DNA of 64,000 nt from assembly GCF_012911925.1 (NCBI RefSeq), contig NZ_JAAXKY010000011.1, forward strand, positions 21,902 to 85,901. The letters run 5' to 3'. The translations under genes were made by a program, and so were the position numbers. Under the pieces are notes generated by a model, which searched no databases, was not told where the DNA came from, and was given only the letters and a program-made list of their open reading frames with translations. This stretch comes from Pseudonocardia xinjiangensis. GTDB lineage: Bacteria > Actinomycetota > Actinomycetes > Mycobacteriales > Pseudonocardiaceae. Position 1 is the first letter of the stretch. Every line of letters starts with the position of its first letter. Of this stretch, positions 1 through 7,135 are shown piece after piece.

Positions 1-530
1 GGGTGAGCCCGATCCCGCCGCTGCGGGTGGCGGGCACCGTCTACGTCGAGGTGCTGCGCAACATGCCGCTGCTCAGCCTGCTCGTGCTGTTCGTGTTCGG
101 GCTCCCCGACATCGGCCTGACCTTCTCGCTGTTCACGTCGGCGGCGGTCTGCCTGGCGGCGTTCGGCGCCGCGTTCGTCTGCGAGGCGGTGCGCGGCGGG
201 ATCAACACGGTGGCGGTCGGGCAGGCCGAGGCCGCCCGGTCGCTCGGTCTCACCTTCACCCAGACGCTGCTGCACGTGATCCTTCCGCCCGCATTCCGGA
301 CGATGGTGCAGCCGCTGGTCAACATCTTCATCGGGATCGCGCTCGGGTCGTCGCTCGCCGCGGCCGTGGGGGTGAGCGAGCTGACCAACCGCACGCAGGT
401 GCTCAACCTCCAGTCGGCGCAGGCGGTGGTGCTGTTTTTGGTGAGCGGCGCCATGTACCTGGCGATCGCGCTGCTCGGCGGCCTGGTCGGGGGAGCCCTG
501 GAACGGCGGCTGTCGGTGCGGTCCCGGTGA
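1..530 (+). CDS. polar amino-acid ABC transporter permease (5' end outside window)
   Basis: This is the C-terminal part (175 visible residues) of a cytoplasmic-membrane permease of the HisM/GlnP polar amino-acid importer family. The frame is open to the left edge, so the GTG at 3 is an internal codon and not the start. Several hydrophobic spans flank a cytoplasmic EAA-type loop (GQAEAARSLGL, about residues 73-83), the site that docks on the ATPase. The stop overlaps the GTG of the next permease (GTGA at 527-530). The two are therefore probably co-translated and form a hetero-dimeric channel. The ATPase and binding protein are not in the window, and the substrate cannot be told from this fragment. 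Confidence 0.9.
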   Translation, partial: VSPIPPLRVAGTVYVEVLRNMPLLSLLVLFVFGLPDIGLTFSLFTSAAVCLAAFGAAFVCEAVRGGINTVAVGQAEAARSLGLTFTQTLLHVILPPAFRTMVQPLVNIFIGIALGSSLAAAVGVSELTNRTQVLNLQSAQAVVLFLVSGAMYLAIALLGGLVGGALERRLSVRSR

Positions 531-1399
531 GAACGGTCGTGGGCGAGCCCGCACGGGTGCTGTTCGACGAACCGGGACCCCGCGGGCGGGCCCGGATCCG
601 GCTGTTCACGGTGCTGGGGCTGATCGTGATCGCCGCGCTGCTCGCGCTGGCGCTGTGGCAGTTCGGCCGCAACGGCCAGCTCGGGCTCAGCCGGTGGGCC
701 CCGTTCGTCCAGGTGTCCTACCTGTGGTTCCTCTGGCAGGGGATCGTCGGGACGATCGTCGCGACCGCGCTGGCCGCGGTGATCTCCTTCCCGCTCGGCG
801 TGGTCCTCGCGCTCGGCAGGCTCTCGAAGCGGCGGATCCTGCGCTGGCCGGCCAAGGGTTACATCGAGCTGTTCCGGGGCATCCCGCTGCTGCTGCTGAT
901 CTACGCCTTCCTGCTGGCGCTTCCCCGGTTCGGGATCAACCTCCCGATCCTCTGGAAGCTGGTGGTGCCGATCGTCCTGGTCAACGTCGCGGTGCTGGCC
1001 GAGATCTTCCGGGCCGGGATCCTGGCGGTGGACCGCGGGCAGTACGAGGCCGCCGCCGCGATCGGGCTGCGCGAGGGCACCGCCATGCGCACGGTGATCC
1101 TTCCGCAGGCCGTCCGGCTGGTGATCCCGACACTGGTCACCCAGCTCGTCGCGCTGCTGAAGGACTCCACGCTCGGCTACGTCGTCAGCTACCCGGAGCT
1201 GATGAAGCAGGGCAACAACCTCACCGTCTACACCCACCTGCTGATCCAGACCTACCTCATCGTCGCCGCGATCTACGTCGTCGTGAACGTGGCTCTGTCG
1301 CGGCTGGCCGTGTGGCTGGAGCGCAGGCTCGGCACCCGCGTGCGCCGCAACGTCGCCCGGGCCGAACCCGCCGGAGCCGCGCCGCCGACGATGGCGTGA
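527..1399 (+). CDS. polar amino-acid ABC transporter permease
   Basis: A 290-residue permease of the same HisMQ family as the preceding gene and probably its partner subunit. After about 25 polar residues there is a first hydrophobic span (about 26-46). The family's BPD_transp_1 domain follows, with the EAA loop around residues 170-185 (QYEAAAAIGLREG) and a final hydrophobic span near 240-262. The GTG start overlaps the upstream stop by four bases, a translational-coupling arrangement. The tail after the last membrane segment is Arg/Ala rich. A 55-bp palindromic repeat begins 13 nt after the stop and a second strong hairpin follows at 1486-1521, so transcription probably ends here. Confidence 0.92.
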   Translation: MRTVVGEPARVLFDEPGPRGRARIRLFTVLGLIVIAALLALALWQFGRNGQLGLSRWAPFVQVSYLWFLWQGIVGTIVATALAAVISFPLGVVLALGRLSKRRILRWPAKGYIELFRGIPLLLLIYAFLLALPRFGINLPILWKLVVPIVLVNVAVLAEIFRAGILAVDRGQYEAAAAIGLREGTAMRTVILPQAVRLVIPTLVTQLVALLKDSTLGYVVSYPELMKQGNNLTVYTHLLIQTYLIVAAIYVVVNVALSRLAVWLERRLGTRVRRNVARAEPAGAAPPTMA

Positions 1400-1411
1400 C
1401 CGCCCGGCACA

Positions 1412-1466
1412 TTGCAGCAAAGCCACTTTCATGCCAGCAGGTTGCGTGAACGTGGCTTTGCTGCAA
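1412..1466. repeat. 55-bp dispersed palindromic element, copy 1
   Basis: Perfect 15-bp terminal arms (TTGCAGCAAAGCCAC against GTGGCTTTGCTGCAA) enclose a less symmetric 25-bp centre. Further copies of exactly 55 bp lie at 24549-24603 and 29802-29856. The centre of this copy is the reverse complement of the copy at 24549, so the element occurs in both orientations. It lies 13 nt after the permease stop and could act as an intrinsic terminator without a U-tract. Confidence 0.85.
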
Positions 1467-1485
1467 CGGCTGCGGGCTGATGCGC

Positions 1486-1521
1486 CACGGTCCCGCCGGA
1501 CCGAAGTCCAGCGGGACCGTG
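1486..1521. terminator. strong hairpin, probable terminator
   Basis: CACGGTCCCGC (1486-1496) pairs perfectly with GCGGGACCGTG (1511-1521). After one mismatch the stem continues as GGAC/GTCC around a CGAA tetraloop. No T-run follows, as is usual in high-GC actinomycetes. Confidence 0.6.
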
Positions 1522-2053
1522 ACTGGCCGCTCGGCTCCCGGGGGGATTGGCGCCGAGCGGTTCTCTCAGGGCTCGCAGGACGGCATCGAACCGTTAACCG
1601 CGGCCTACGGGAAACCTGGACAGTTGTCAGGCTTCCCGGTCGGTGCCCGCAGCGACGAGGTGCGCGGCTCCGCGGCTGTCCGCCTGCCGGACAGGGCGGG
1701 GAAACCGGGCCGCCCAGCCGGCCCGCACGCCAGCTAAATACTGCTCTGACCAGCACTTATCGGGCCACCATGATCGACCGCAGGCTCGGGATTCCCGGCG
1801 CCGGCACATCCGGCCGGAACGACGTCGGCTCGGTCGGCGTCCCCGTCTCTCCGGCCCATCGGGCCCGTTCGCCGGCGAGACCATGTTCACCCGGTTGGGG
1901 CTCGCGTGCCTGCGGGCATCGGAGCCGCCCGTAGGGTCCGATGCCCGGTGCCTGTCGGGCCATGCTGCGGCGGTGCTTCTCCGCCGACCGCAGGTGAGCT
2001 CTACTGATCATGCGACAGACAGGTTCTGACGCCTCGACGAGGAGGAGGTCCGG
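1522..2053. other. 532-bp intergenic stretch without recognisable gene
   Basis: Several reading frames are open here, but none shows a recognisable family, a convincing ribosome-binding site or a coherent protein composition. The sequence is GC-rich and contains short inverted repeats. I see no identifiable RNA gene. It separates the amino-acid transporter from the crotonase unit. Confidence 0.4.
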
Positions 2054-2113
2054 ATGCCGGCCGTGGATCTGATGCGCCGGGCGTTGCGCGACCCGCTGTG
2101 GGAGAGGTCGTGA
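2054..2113 (+). CDS. possible 19-residue leader peptide coupled to the crotonase gene
   Basis: An ATG at 2054 follows a purine-rich GAGGAGGAGG tract (2039-2048) and opens a 20-codon frame (MPAVDLMRRALRDPLWERS). Its TGA (2111-2113) overlaps the GTG at 2110 of the crotonase gene. The good ribosome-binding site belongs to this short frame and not to the crotonase gene, which suggests translational coupling. An in-frame stop at 2027-2029 excludes a longer upstream gene in this frame. The peptide has no recognised function, and the frame may exist only to load ribosomes. Confidence 0.3.
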   Translation: MPAVDLMRRALRDPLWERS

Positions 2114-2868
2114 CCGCGGTCCGGGTGGAGCGCACGGCTCCGGTCACCACGGTGTTCCTGCACCGCCCCGCCCGCCGCAACGCCGTGGACGGGGCCACCG
2201 CCGCCGCACTCGCCGACGCGTTCCGCGCCTTCGACGCCGACGACGAGGCCGCGGTCGCCGTGCTCCACGGCGAGGGTGGCGTCTTCTGCGCAGGCGCGGA
2301 CCTGACGGCCGTGGGCACCGAGCGCGGCAACCGCGTCGCCCCCGACGGCGACGGCCCGATGGGGCCGACCCGGTTGCGGCTGTCGAAGCCGGTGATCGCC
2401 GCGGTGTCCGGCTACGCCGTCGCGGGTGGGCTGGAGCTGGCTCTGTGGTGTGACCTGCGGGTCGCCGACGAGACCGCGGTGTTCGGCGTCTTCTGCCGCC
2501 GCTGGGGCGTCCCGCTGATCGACGGCGGGACGGTGCGGCTGCCCCGGCTGATCGGCACCAGCCGCGCGATGGACCTGATCCTCACCGGCCGGCCGGTCGA
2601 TGCGGCGGAGGCGTTGGCGATCGGGCTGGCCAACCGCGTCGTGCCGGCGGGGGAGGCTCTCGCGGCCGCGCAGGAGCTCGCGGCGCAGCTGGCCGGGCTC
2701 CCGCAGCCGTGCCTGCGGCACGACCGGCTGTCCGTGCTCGACCAGGAGGGGCTGTCGGAGGCCGATGCGCTCGCCGTGGAGTTCGCCCACGGCCAGGTGT
2801 CGCTGGCCGCCGACGCGCTGGACGGAGCCGCCCGGTTCACGAACGGAGCCGGCCGCCACGGGACGTGA
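2110..2868 (+). CDS. enoyl-CoA hydratase/isomerase (crotonase) family protein
   Basis: A 252-residue crotonase-fold protein, close to the usual 250-260. The oxyanion-hole segments are clear: a GGVFCAGADL block (about residues 55-64) and a GYAVAGGLELALWCDLRVA block (about 100-118). The position where hydratases carry a catalytic glutamate (usually in a PEV-type motif) instead reads CRRWGVPLIDGG. Both classic hydratase glutamates therefore seem absent, and the reaction on the acyl-CoA is uncertain. The GTG at 2110 overlaps the stop of a 19-residue frame; an in-frame GTG at 2098 is the alternative. A strong hairpin follows 13 nt after the stop. No pathway partners are adjacent. Confidence 0.85.
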   Translation: MTAVRVERTAPVTTVFLHRPARRNAVDGATAAALADAFRAFDADDEAAVAVLHGEGGVFCAGADLTAVGTERGNRVAPDGDGPMGPTRLRLSKPVIAAVSGYAVAGGLELALWCDLRVADETAVFGVFCRRWGVPLIDGGTVRLPRLIGTSRAMDLILTGRPVDAAEALAIGLANRVVPAGEALAAAQELAAQLAGLPQPCLRHDRLSVLDQEGLSEADALAVEFAHGQVSLAADALDGAARFTNGAGRHGT

Positions 2869-2880
2869 CGCGGGCGCCCG

Positions 2881-2939
2881 AGGTTCAGGAAAGCCACTTT
2901 GCAGAACCCTCAGGGCAGGAAAGTGGCTTTCCTGAACCT
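2881..2939. repeat. 20-bp-arm palindrome, variant of the 55-bp element; probable terminator
   Basis: AGGTTCAGGAAAGCCACTTT (2881-2900) is perfectly repeated in inverse at 2920-2939 with a 19-nt loop. It shares the core AAAGCCACTTT with the 55-bp elements but has different outer arms. It starts 13 nt after the crotonase stop, the same position as the other copies. Confidence 0.85.
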
Positions 2940-2961
2940 GGCGGGGCGCTGCGGGGCGCCT

Positions 2962-2967
2962 TATTCT
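2962..2967 (+). promoter_or_regulatory. leaderless-type -10 box (TATTCT) for DUF3291 gene
   Basis: TATTCT lies exactly 6 nt before the GTG start at 2974. This matches the TANNNT-N6 to N8-start pattern found before many genes in this window. Transcription would begin at or very near the start codon. Confidence 0.45.
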
Positions 2968-2973
2968 CCGCCG

Positions 2974-3498
2974 GTGCATCAGCTCGCCCAGGTCAACGTC
3001 GCGCGGTTGCGACGACCCCTGGACGACCCGTCGATGCGGGAGTTCGTGGCGGCGCTCGGGCCGGTCGAGCGGCTGGCCGCGGTCGCTCCCGGGTTCGTCT
3101 GGCGGCTGACCTCGGACGGCGTCCACGGCGTGTGTGTGCAGCCCGAGACGGGCGGCCCGATTTTCGTCAACCTGACGGTGTGGCGGGACTACGACGCGCT
3201 GCACCAGTTCGTCTACCGCAGCCCGCACGCGGGCTACCTCAAGCGACGGTCGCGCTGGTTCGACCCCACCCCGCAGCCCTCCACGGCGCTGTGGTGGGTG
3301 CCGGCCGGCTCCGAGCCCACCGTGGACGACGCCCTCCGGCGCCTGCGCCATCTCCGCGACCACGGCCCGTCGGGGCGGGCCTTCTCGCTCCGCAGGCGGT
3401 TCACCGTCGACGGCAGGCCGGTGCGCGCCGCCCGTCGGGGTGGACCGGCCCGGGTACCGGACAAAACGGACCACTGGGCCCGTACGATCGGATCATGA
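2974..3498 (+). CDS. DUF3291 family protein
   Basis: A 174-residue cytoplasmic protein of the DUF3291 family, whose function is not established. The recognisable core runs from HQLAQVNVARL at the N-terminus through a VNLTVWRDYDALHQFVY segment (about 66-82) and a KRRSRWF segment. The frame is open further upstream (to 2899), but that extension would be encoded by the palindromic repeat. The family's proteins begin with the HQLAQVN segment, so GTG 2974 is chosen. No ribosome-binding site precedes it, but a TATTCT box 6 nt upstream suggests a leaderless transcript. The stop overlaps the ATG of the lipoprotein gene (ATGA at 3495-3498). Confidence 0.8.
   Translation: MHQLAQVNVARLRRPLDDPSMREFVAALGPVERLAAVAPGFVWRLTSDGVHGVCVQPETGGPIFVNLTVWRDYDALHQFVYRSPHAGYLKRRSRWFDPTPQPSTALWWVPAGSEPTVDDALRRLRHLRDHGPSGRAFSLRRRFTVDGRPVRAARRGGPARVPDKTDHWARTIGS
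3483..3488 (+). promoter_or_regulatory. leaderless-type -10 box (TACGAT) for lipoprotein gene
   Basis: TACGAT is followed by 6 nt and then the ATG at 3495. It lies inside the 3' end of the DUF3291 gene, so the lipoprotein may have its own promoter in addition to coupling. Confidence 0.4.
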
Positions 3499-3812
3499 CC
3501 CGTCGCGCGACCGCGCCCGTCCTGACCGCCCTGATCGCGCTTGTCTTCGTTGCCGGATGTGGGGGCGAGGGTTCGCAGACCGACTGCGGGCTCGACGGCT
3601 GCACGATCACCTTCCCGCGCAGCGGTGCCGCCGCCGTGTCGGTGCTGGGCATCGAGGCCAGGGTCGTCGGCGTCGAAGGGGGCACCGCGCAGCTGGAGGT
3701 CGCCGGGCAGCAGATCGCCGTACCGGTGGGCGGGGAGACCCAGGCCGAGGGCTTCACGGTCGGGGTCGAGCGGGTCACCGACGCCGAGGTCGTGGTGCGC
3801 GTCCGGCCCTGA
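3495..3812 (+). CDS. small secreted lipoprotein
   Basis: A 105-residue protein with a short positively charged start, a hydrophobic stretch and a lipobox-like FVAGC (Cys about residue 22). These are the marks of a lipoprotein exported by Sec and anchored after lipidation. The mature part contains a CGLDGC segment and a beta-rich tail of repeated short valine/glycine strands (EARVVGVEGG, ITVPV-like). No family is recognised. The same frame stays open far upstream because of GC bias, but ATG 3495 with its overlap of the previous stop and its signal peptide is clearly the start. Confidence 0.8.
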   Translation: MTRRATAPVLTALIALVFVAGCGGEGSQTDCGLDGCTITFPRSGAAAVSVLGIEARVVGVEGGTAQLEVAGQQIAVPVGGETQAEGFTVGVERVTDAEVVVRVRP

Positions 3813-3818
3813 GCGGGC

Positions 3819-4337
3819 TCAGCCGAGCGCGGCGTCCAACAGCTGCTCGATCGGCAGCGGACGGGCGGCCGGGTTCTTGGCCCGGTCGTCCCACCGCCGC
3901 AGGTCCATCGCGTCGGCGGCCAGCCGGTGACGCAGGAAACGCTCCACCTCGCCCCCGCTCGCTGGGCCGCCCTGCTCGGCGAGCGTGCGCACCGAGGTGG
4001 GGGAGAGCAGGGCGAGGTAGTCGGGGTCGGTGGCCACCAGGGCCCGCTTGGCCAGCACGTGCGACCCGACCAGCCAGCCGGCCTCGGCACCCAGCAGACC
4101 GGTGACGTACGCGGCGCCCGCCCGCTCGTGCGGGGCCTGCGGCAACGTGGCCTCCACGTGCGGCAGCCTGCCGACGTCGTGCAGCAACGCGGCGGCCACC
4201 AGTGCGGGACGGCTGCCCGCCGCCACGGCGAGGGTGCCGGCCTGCAGGGCGTGGGCGAGCTGGTCCACGTCCTCGCCGTCGTAGGGGAGGTCGGCCATCG
4301 CCAGCAGATCGCTGCGCATGGTGTCGCGGGTGGTCAT
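3819..4337 (-). CDS. PhnZ-like HD-domain mixed-valent diiron oxygenase (phosphonate catabolism)
   Basis: A 172-residue HD-domain protein closely resembling PhnZ, which cleaves 2-amino-1-hydroxyethylphosphonate to glycine and phosphate. All PhnZ-type metal ligands can be placed: H29 (LAHALQ), H53-D54 (LLHDVG), H70 (PHERAG), H93 (SHVLAKR) and D150 (RRWDD). The loop Y19-x-G-E22 corresponds to the Tyr/Glu pair PhnZ uses to gate and bind substrate. The QGGP segment typical of the group is at 122-125. It is the last gene of a leftward phn unit, 29 nt after the broken phnE. ATG 4337 follows a GAGAAGGGCGCTC tract. The PhnY hydroxylase that normally makes the substrate is not in the window. Confidence 0.85.
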   Translation of the reverse strand: MTTRDTMRSDLLAMADLPYDGEDVDQLAHALQAGTLAVAAGSRPALVAAALLHDVGRLPHVEATLPQAPHERAGAAYVTGLLGAEAGWLVGSHVLAKRALVATDPDYLALLSPTSVRTLAEQGGPASGGEVERFLRHRLAADAMDLRRWDDRAKNPAARPLPIEQLLDAALG

Positions 4338-4366
4338 GGAGAGCGCCCTTCTCGGTAAAGGGGGGG

Positions 4367-4697
4367 TCAGAACCGGTCGCGCAGCCAGATCGCCGGCAGC
4401 TCGACCAGCATCACGGTGGCGAAGATCATGATCAGGATCGTGGTGACGACGCCGAACTCCAGCACGCGTGAGGCGCTGAGCAGGTAGTAGCCGATCGCGC
4501 CCGCGCCGACGATGCCGAGCAGCGTGGCCGCGCGGATGTTCGTGTCGAGCAGGTAGAGCACGTGCGCACCACAGCGCCGCGGCCAGCAGCACGAGCAGCA
4601 CGAGCACCGCGGCCGCCGTCCCCGCCGACGGCCGCGTGGCGAGCCGCTCGCGCGCCGGCGGGCGGGGCGCCGGGGCCGACGGCGCGCGGACGGCCAT
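4367..4697 (-). pseudogene. phnE: phosphonate ABC transporter permease phnE, internally deleted and frameshifted
   Basis: The normal N-terminus is intact. It starts at ATG 4697 (overlapping the phnC stop, ATGA), with about 30 polar residues and one hydrophobic span ending ...LWCA. The frame then changes near 4562, and the next frame directly continues with the PhnE C-terminus (LYLLDTNIRAATLLGIVGAG ... LPAIWLRDRF, stop 4367-4369). About 110 residues remain of the usual 260-290. The missing part holds the central membrane spans and most of the permease domain. An intact PhnE cannot be made, so the uptake system is non-functional unless another permease substitutes. Confidence 0.85.
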
Positions 4698-5524
4698 CAG
4701 CCTGCGGTCGCCAGCAGCGCGCTCGCATCGGCACCGACGCGGGAGTACACCGCCATCACCTGGTCGCGGTCCAGCCCCGTGGTCGGCAGGTCGAGCACGG
4801 TGCGGCCGGTCCGCAGGCCGATGATCCGGTCGCCCCAGCCGAGGGCGAGATCCACCTGGTGCAGGCTGCACACCACCGTGAGCGAGTTCTCCCGGCTGAT
4901 CGTCTTGAGCAGGGTCATCACCTGCTCGGACGACTCGGGGTCCAGCGACGCCACCGGCTCGTCGGCCAGCAGCACCTCGGCCCGCTGTATCAGCGCACGG
5001 GCCACCGCCACCCGCTGCTGCTGCCCGCCGGACAGGGTGTCCGCCCGCTGGAACGCCCGGTCGGCCAGCCCCACCCGGTCGAGGTGTTCCAGCGCCTCGC
5101 GGCGCAACGCCCTCGGGTACGTCGGCAGGCCGAGGCGGGGCCCACGGAGGCGACCGAGCGCGCCGGTGCAGACGTTCTCGAGGACCGTGCGGCTGCCCAC
5201 CAGGTCGAACTGCTGGAAGACGAAGCCGATGCGGCGCCGCAGCCCTCGCAGGGCACCCCCGCGGGCCGAGCCGACGTCCAGCCCGAGCACCCGCACGCTG
5301 CCCGACGTGGGCAGATGCAGGCCGTCGACGTGGCGCAGCAGGGTCGACTTCCCCGAGCCCGACAGGCCGAGCAGGACCACGACCTCACCCGCGTGCACCG
5401 TCAGGGAGACGTCGTCGAGACCGAGCACGTCCGGACCGAACTGTTTCGTGACCCCGGCGAACTCCACCACCGGCGGGGTGGCCGCGCGTCGTGTGCTGCC
5501 GTTGGTGCTGTCCCTGACCGTCAC
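4697..5524 (-). CDS. phnC: phosphonate ABC transporter ATP-binding protein
   Basis: A full-length (275 aa) ABC ATPase of the PhnC family, which drives phosphonate uptake with PhnD and PhnE. Walker A is GLSGSGKST (about 54-62), the Q-loop is in FVFQQFDLVG, the signature is LSGGQQQR and Walker B is VLLADEP followed by ASLDP. The H-loop is in CSLHQVDLA. The GTG start overlaps the stop of the phnD remnant (GTGA) and the stop overlaps the phnE start (ATGA), so the original phnD-phnC-phnE operon structure survives. It is the only intact gene of the transporter. Confidence 0.93.
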   Translation of the reverse strand: MTVRDSTNGSTRRAATPPVVEFAGVTKQFGPDVLGLDDVSLTVHAGEVVVLLGLSGSGKSTLLRHVDGLHLPTSGSVRVLGLDVGSARGGALRGLRRRIGFVFQQFDLVGSRTVLENVCTGALGRLRGPRLGLPTYPRALRREALEHLDRVGLADRAFQRADTLSGGQQQRVAVARALIQRAEVLLADEPVASLDPESSEQVMTLLKTISRENSLTVVCSLHQVDLALGWGDRIIGLRTGRTVLDLPTTGLDRDQVMAVYSRVGADASALLATAG

Positions 5525-6021
5525 GACGTCGAGGTGCAGTTCTTGTTCTTGGTCTCGTCACAGACCTTGCGGATCGGGTCGTAGAAGGCGTTGTTCACCG
5601 GTGCGTAGCCCCACGAGCTCCCGTCGAGGGTGCAGGCCCCCGAGCAGTAGCCGTTGGCCTTCAGGTAGTCGACGTTGGCCTTGGTCTGGAAGGCCTCGGA
5701 GATCTTCGCCTGCAACGCGGGGGACAGGCTGGTGCTGATCGCGACCGGGGAGCCGGGGATGATGTCCGACTTCAGCACGGTGGTGATCTCCCCGGGCTTC
5801 AGCTGGCCCTTCTGGATGAGCGTCGTGTCGACCATCGAGTCCTCGGGGAGCACACAGCGGAGAGTGCGGTTCATACCAGGTCGGGTCTCCCTGTCCAGGT
5901 GCGCGATGCGTCGGACCGTCCGGCTGTCCGACATCACGACCGAGGCTCCGAGTCGGCGATGCTGACGGCCGGTCCCCCGGGTGGCCGGAGGCTGAACGCG
6001 CGGCAACGGTTCCGTTGTCAT
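5521..6021 (-). pseudogene. phnD: phosphonate-binding protein phnD, 5'-truncated remnant
   Basis: Only the C-terminal third of a PhnD-type periplasmic phosphonate-binding protein is recognisable, from about SMVDTTLIQKGQLKPGEI (near 5840) to the stop at 5521. It includes the IIPGSPVAISTSL strand and the terminal AFYDPIRKVCDE helix. Upstream of about 5845 the open frame continues to an ATG at 6021. That part has no signal peptide, no lipobox and no resemblance to PhnD, and reads like non-coding sequence. The N-terminal lobe and export signal have therefore been deleted. The stop still overlaps the phnC start. The remnant could not bind or deliver substrate. Confidence 0.8.
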
Positions 6022-6118
6022 GCCCGCTCAACTCCCGGCTGGTCCCCTTTGCCCACCTGATCTCGACAACAGCCGGTGGGGTTCACCCAGCGACCTCCTG
6101 CCGTTCGCGCTCGTGGAG

Positions 6119-6130
6119 TTGTCCGGACAA
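6119..6130. promoter_or_regulatory. palindromic operator candidate for PhnF
   Basis: TTGTCCGGACAA is a perfect 12-bp palindrome. It fits the GT-N-AC symmetry favoured by HutC-subfamily GntR regulators. It lies between the divergent phnDCE remnant and phnF, 53 nt before the chosen phnF start, where autoregulation and control of the divergent unit would be expected. Confidence 0.45.
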
Positions 6131-6182
6131 GTCGGCGGGGCAGCGTCGGGTCGCGGAACGTCACCTCGGAAGGGACGTGAAC

Positions 6183-6920
6183 GTGGGCACGACCATCACC
6201 TCGCGCGGAACGCGCTACCTGGACATCGCCGAGCAGCTCGCGACCGAGCTGGCCGACCTGCCGACAGGAGCCCGCGTCGCCGGGGAGCACGACATCACTC
6301 TGCGGTTCGGAGTCGGCAGAGCCGCGGCACGGGCGGCGCTGCAGGAACTGGAGCGGCGGTTACTGGTACGCCGGATCCAGGGCGCGGGCACCTTCGTCAA
6401 CCGGCGGATCGACTACGTCATCTCCCACGACCGGCGCCCGTCATGGCACGAGACGATCGCCGCCGCGGGGGCACAGCCGCGCACGGTGGTTCTCGGTGTC
6501 GACGTGGTGGCCCTGCCGGAGGAGCCGGCGGCCCTGCTCGACCTGCCGCTCGGCACGCCCGCGCACCGGTTGCGCCGCCAGTCCTACATCGACGACCTGC
6601 TGGCGGCCACGTCGCACGAGTGGATCCCGGTCGCGACCGTCCCGGAGCTGGGCGCGGCGTTGCACGCGGCCGAGTCCGTCGACCTGGTCCTGCGCCAGGT
6701 CGGACGGGTCCAACCGGTGCGGTCGTGGAGCCGGGTGAGCCTCGACGTGCCACCTGTCGACGTGATCGTGGGCCTGCGGATGGAGTCGACGGCACCTGTG
6801 TGGCTCGTGGAGAGCCTCAGCCGGGACGCCGAGACCGGCCTCCCGGTGATGTGCAGCAGTTCATGGATGCGCGCGGACGCGCTCCGCGTGGTCGTGGAGC
6901 TCGGGGAAGGACGGGGATGA
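6183..6920 (+). CDS. phnF: GntR-family (HutC/UTRA) regulator of phosphonate genes
   Basis: A 245-residue regulator with an N-terminal winged-helix domain (about 10-75). The recognition region is VGRAAARAALQELERR, followed by the wing GAGTFV and a UTRA effector-binding domain to the C-terminus. Its position at the head of phnG-phnM remnants identifies it as PhnF. GTG 6183 is preferred because AAGGGA at 6170-6175 sits 7 nt upstream; the frame is open back to 6015, but that extension does not look like protein. The stop overlaps the next ATG (ATGA at 6917-6920). It is intact although most of its target operon is gone. Confidence 0.85.
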   Translation: MGTTITSRGTRYLDIAEQLATELADLPTGARVAGEHDITLRFGVGRAAARAALQELERRLLVRRIQGAGTFVNRRIDYVISHDRRPSWHETIAAAGAQPRTVVLGVDVVALPEEPAALLDLPLGTPAHRLRRQSYIDDLLAATSHEWIPVATVPELGAALHAAESVDLVLRQVGRVQPVRSWSRVSLDVPPVDVIVGLRMESTAPVWLVESLSRDAETGLPVMCSSSWMRADALRVVVELGEGRG

Positions 6921-7135
6921 GCGGTAGGAGCACGACGCAGGACACGACATCACGACAGACACAGGAGGGGGTGCGCGAGAAACGCGCCGGGCTGCTCGCG
7001 CTGGCGGGCAGTGCCGAGCTCGTGGCCCACGACGCCGACGCGATGCGCAGGCTCGCCGACCGCGTCGTCGAACTGGGTGCGGGCCGGGTCCACCGCCACG
7101 GTGCTGCCACTGAGCTGCTCGGGAGCGCGGCTTGA
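6917..7135 (+). pseudogene. phnG::phnL/K fusion scar from deletion of the C-P lyase core
   Basis: A 72-codon frame sits exactly between phnF and phnM, where phnG-H-I-J-K-L should be. Its first half (residues about 17-35, EGVREKRAGLLALAGSAEL) resembles the N-terminal helix of PhnG. Its second half (VAHDADAMRRLADRVVELGAGRV) matches the H-loop and closing strand of an ABC ATPase, as at the end of PhnL or PhnK. The frame starts with an ATGA overlap from phnF and ends in a TTGA overlap with phnM, so both native junctions are kept. The simplest reading is one large in-frame deletion of about 5 kb. The assignments to PhnG and PhnL are inferences from short segments and gene order. Confidence 0.6.

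Noticed and set aside
2899..2973. N-terminal extension of the DUF3291 protein
   Set aside because: It is encoded by the palindromic repeat and has no counterpart in the family; a TATTCT box marks GTG 2974.
2709..3812. 367-codon frame ending with the lipoprotein
   Set aside because: Only the last 105 codons from ATG 3495 have a signal peptide and protein-like composition; the rest overlaps two other genes.
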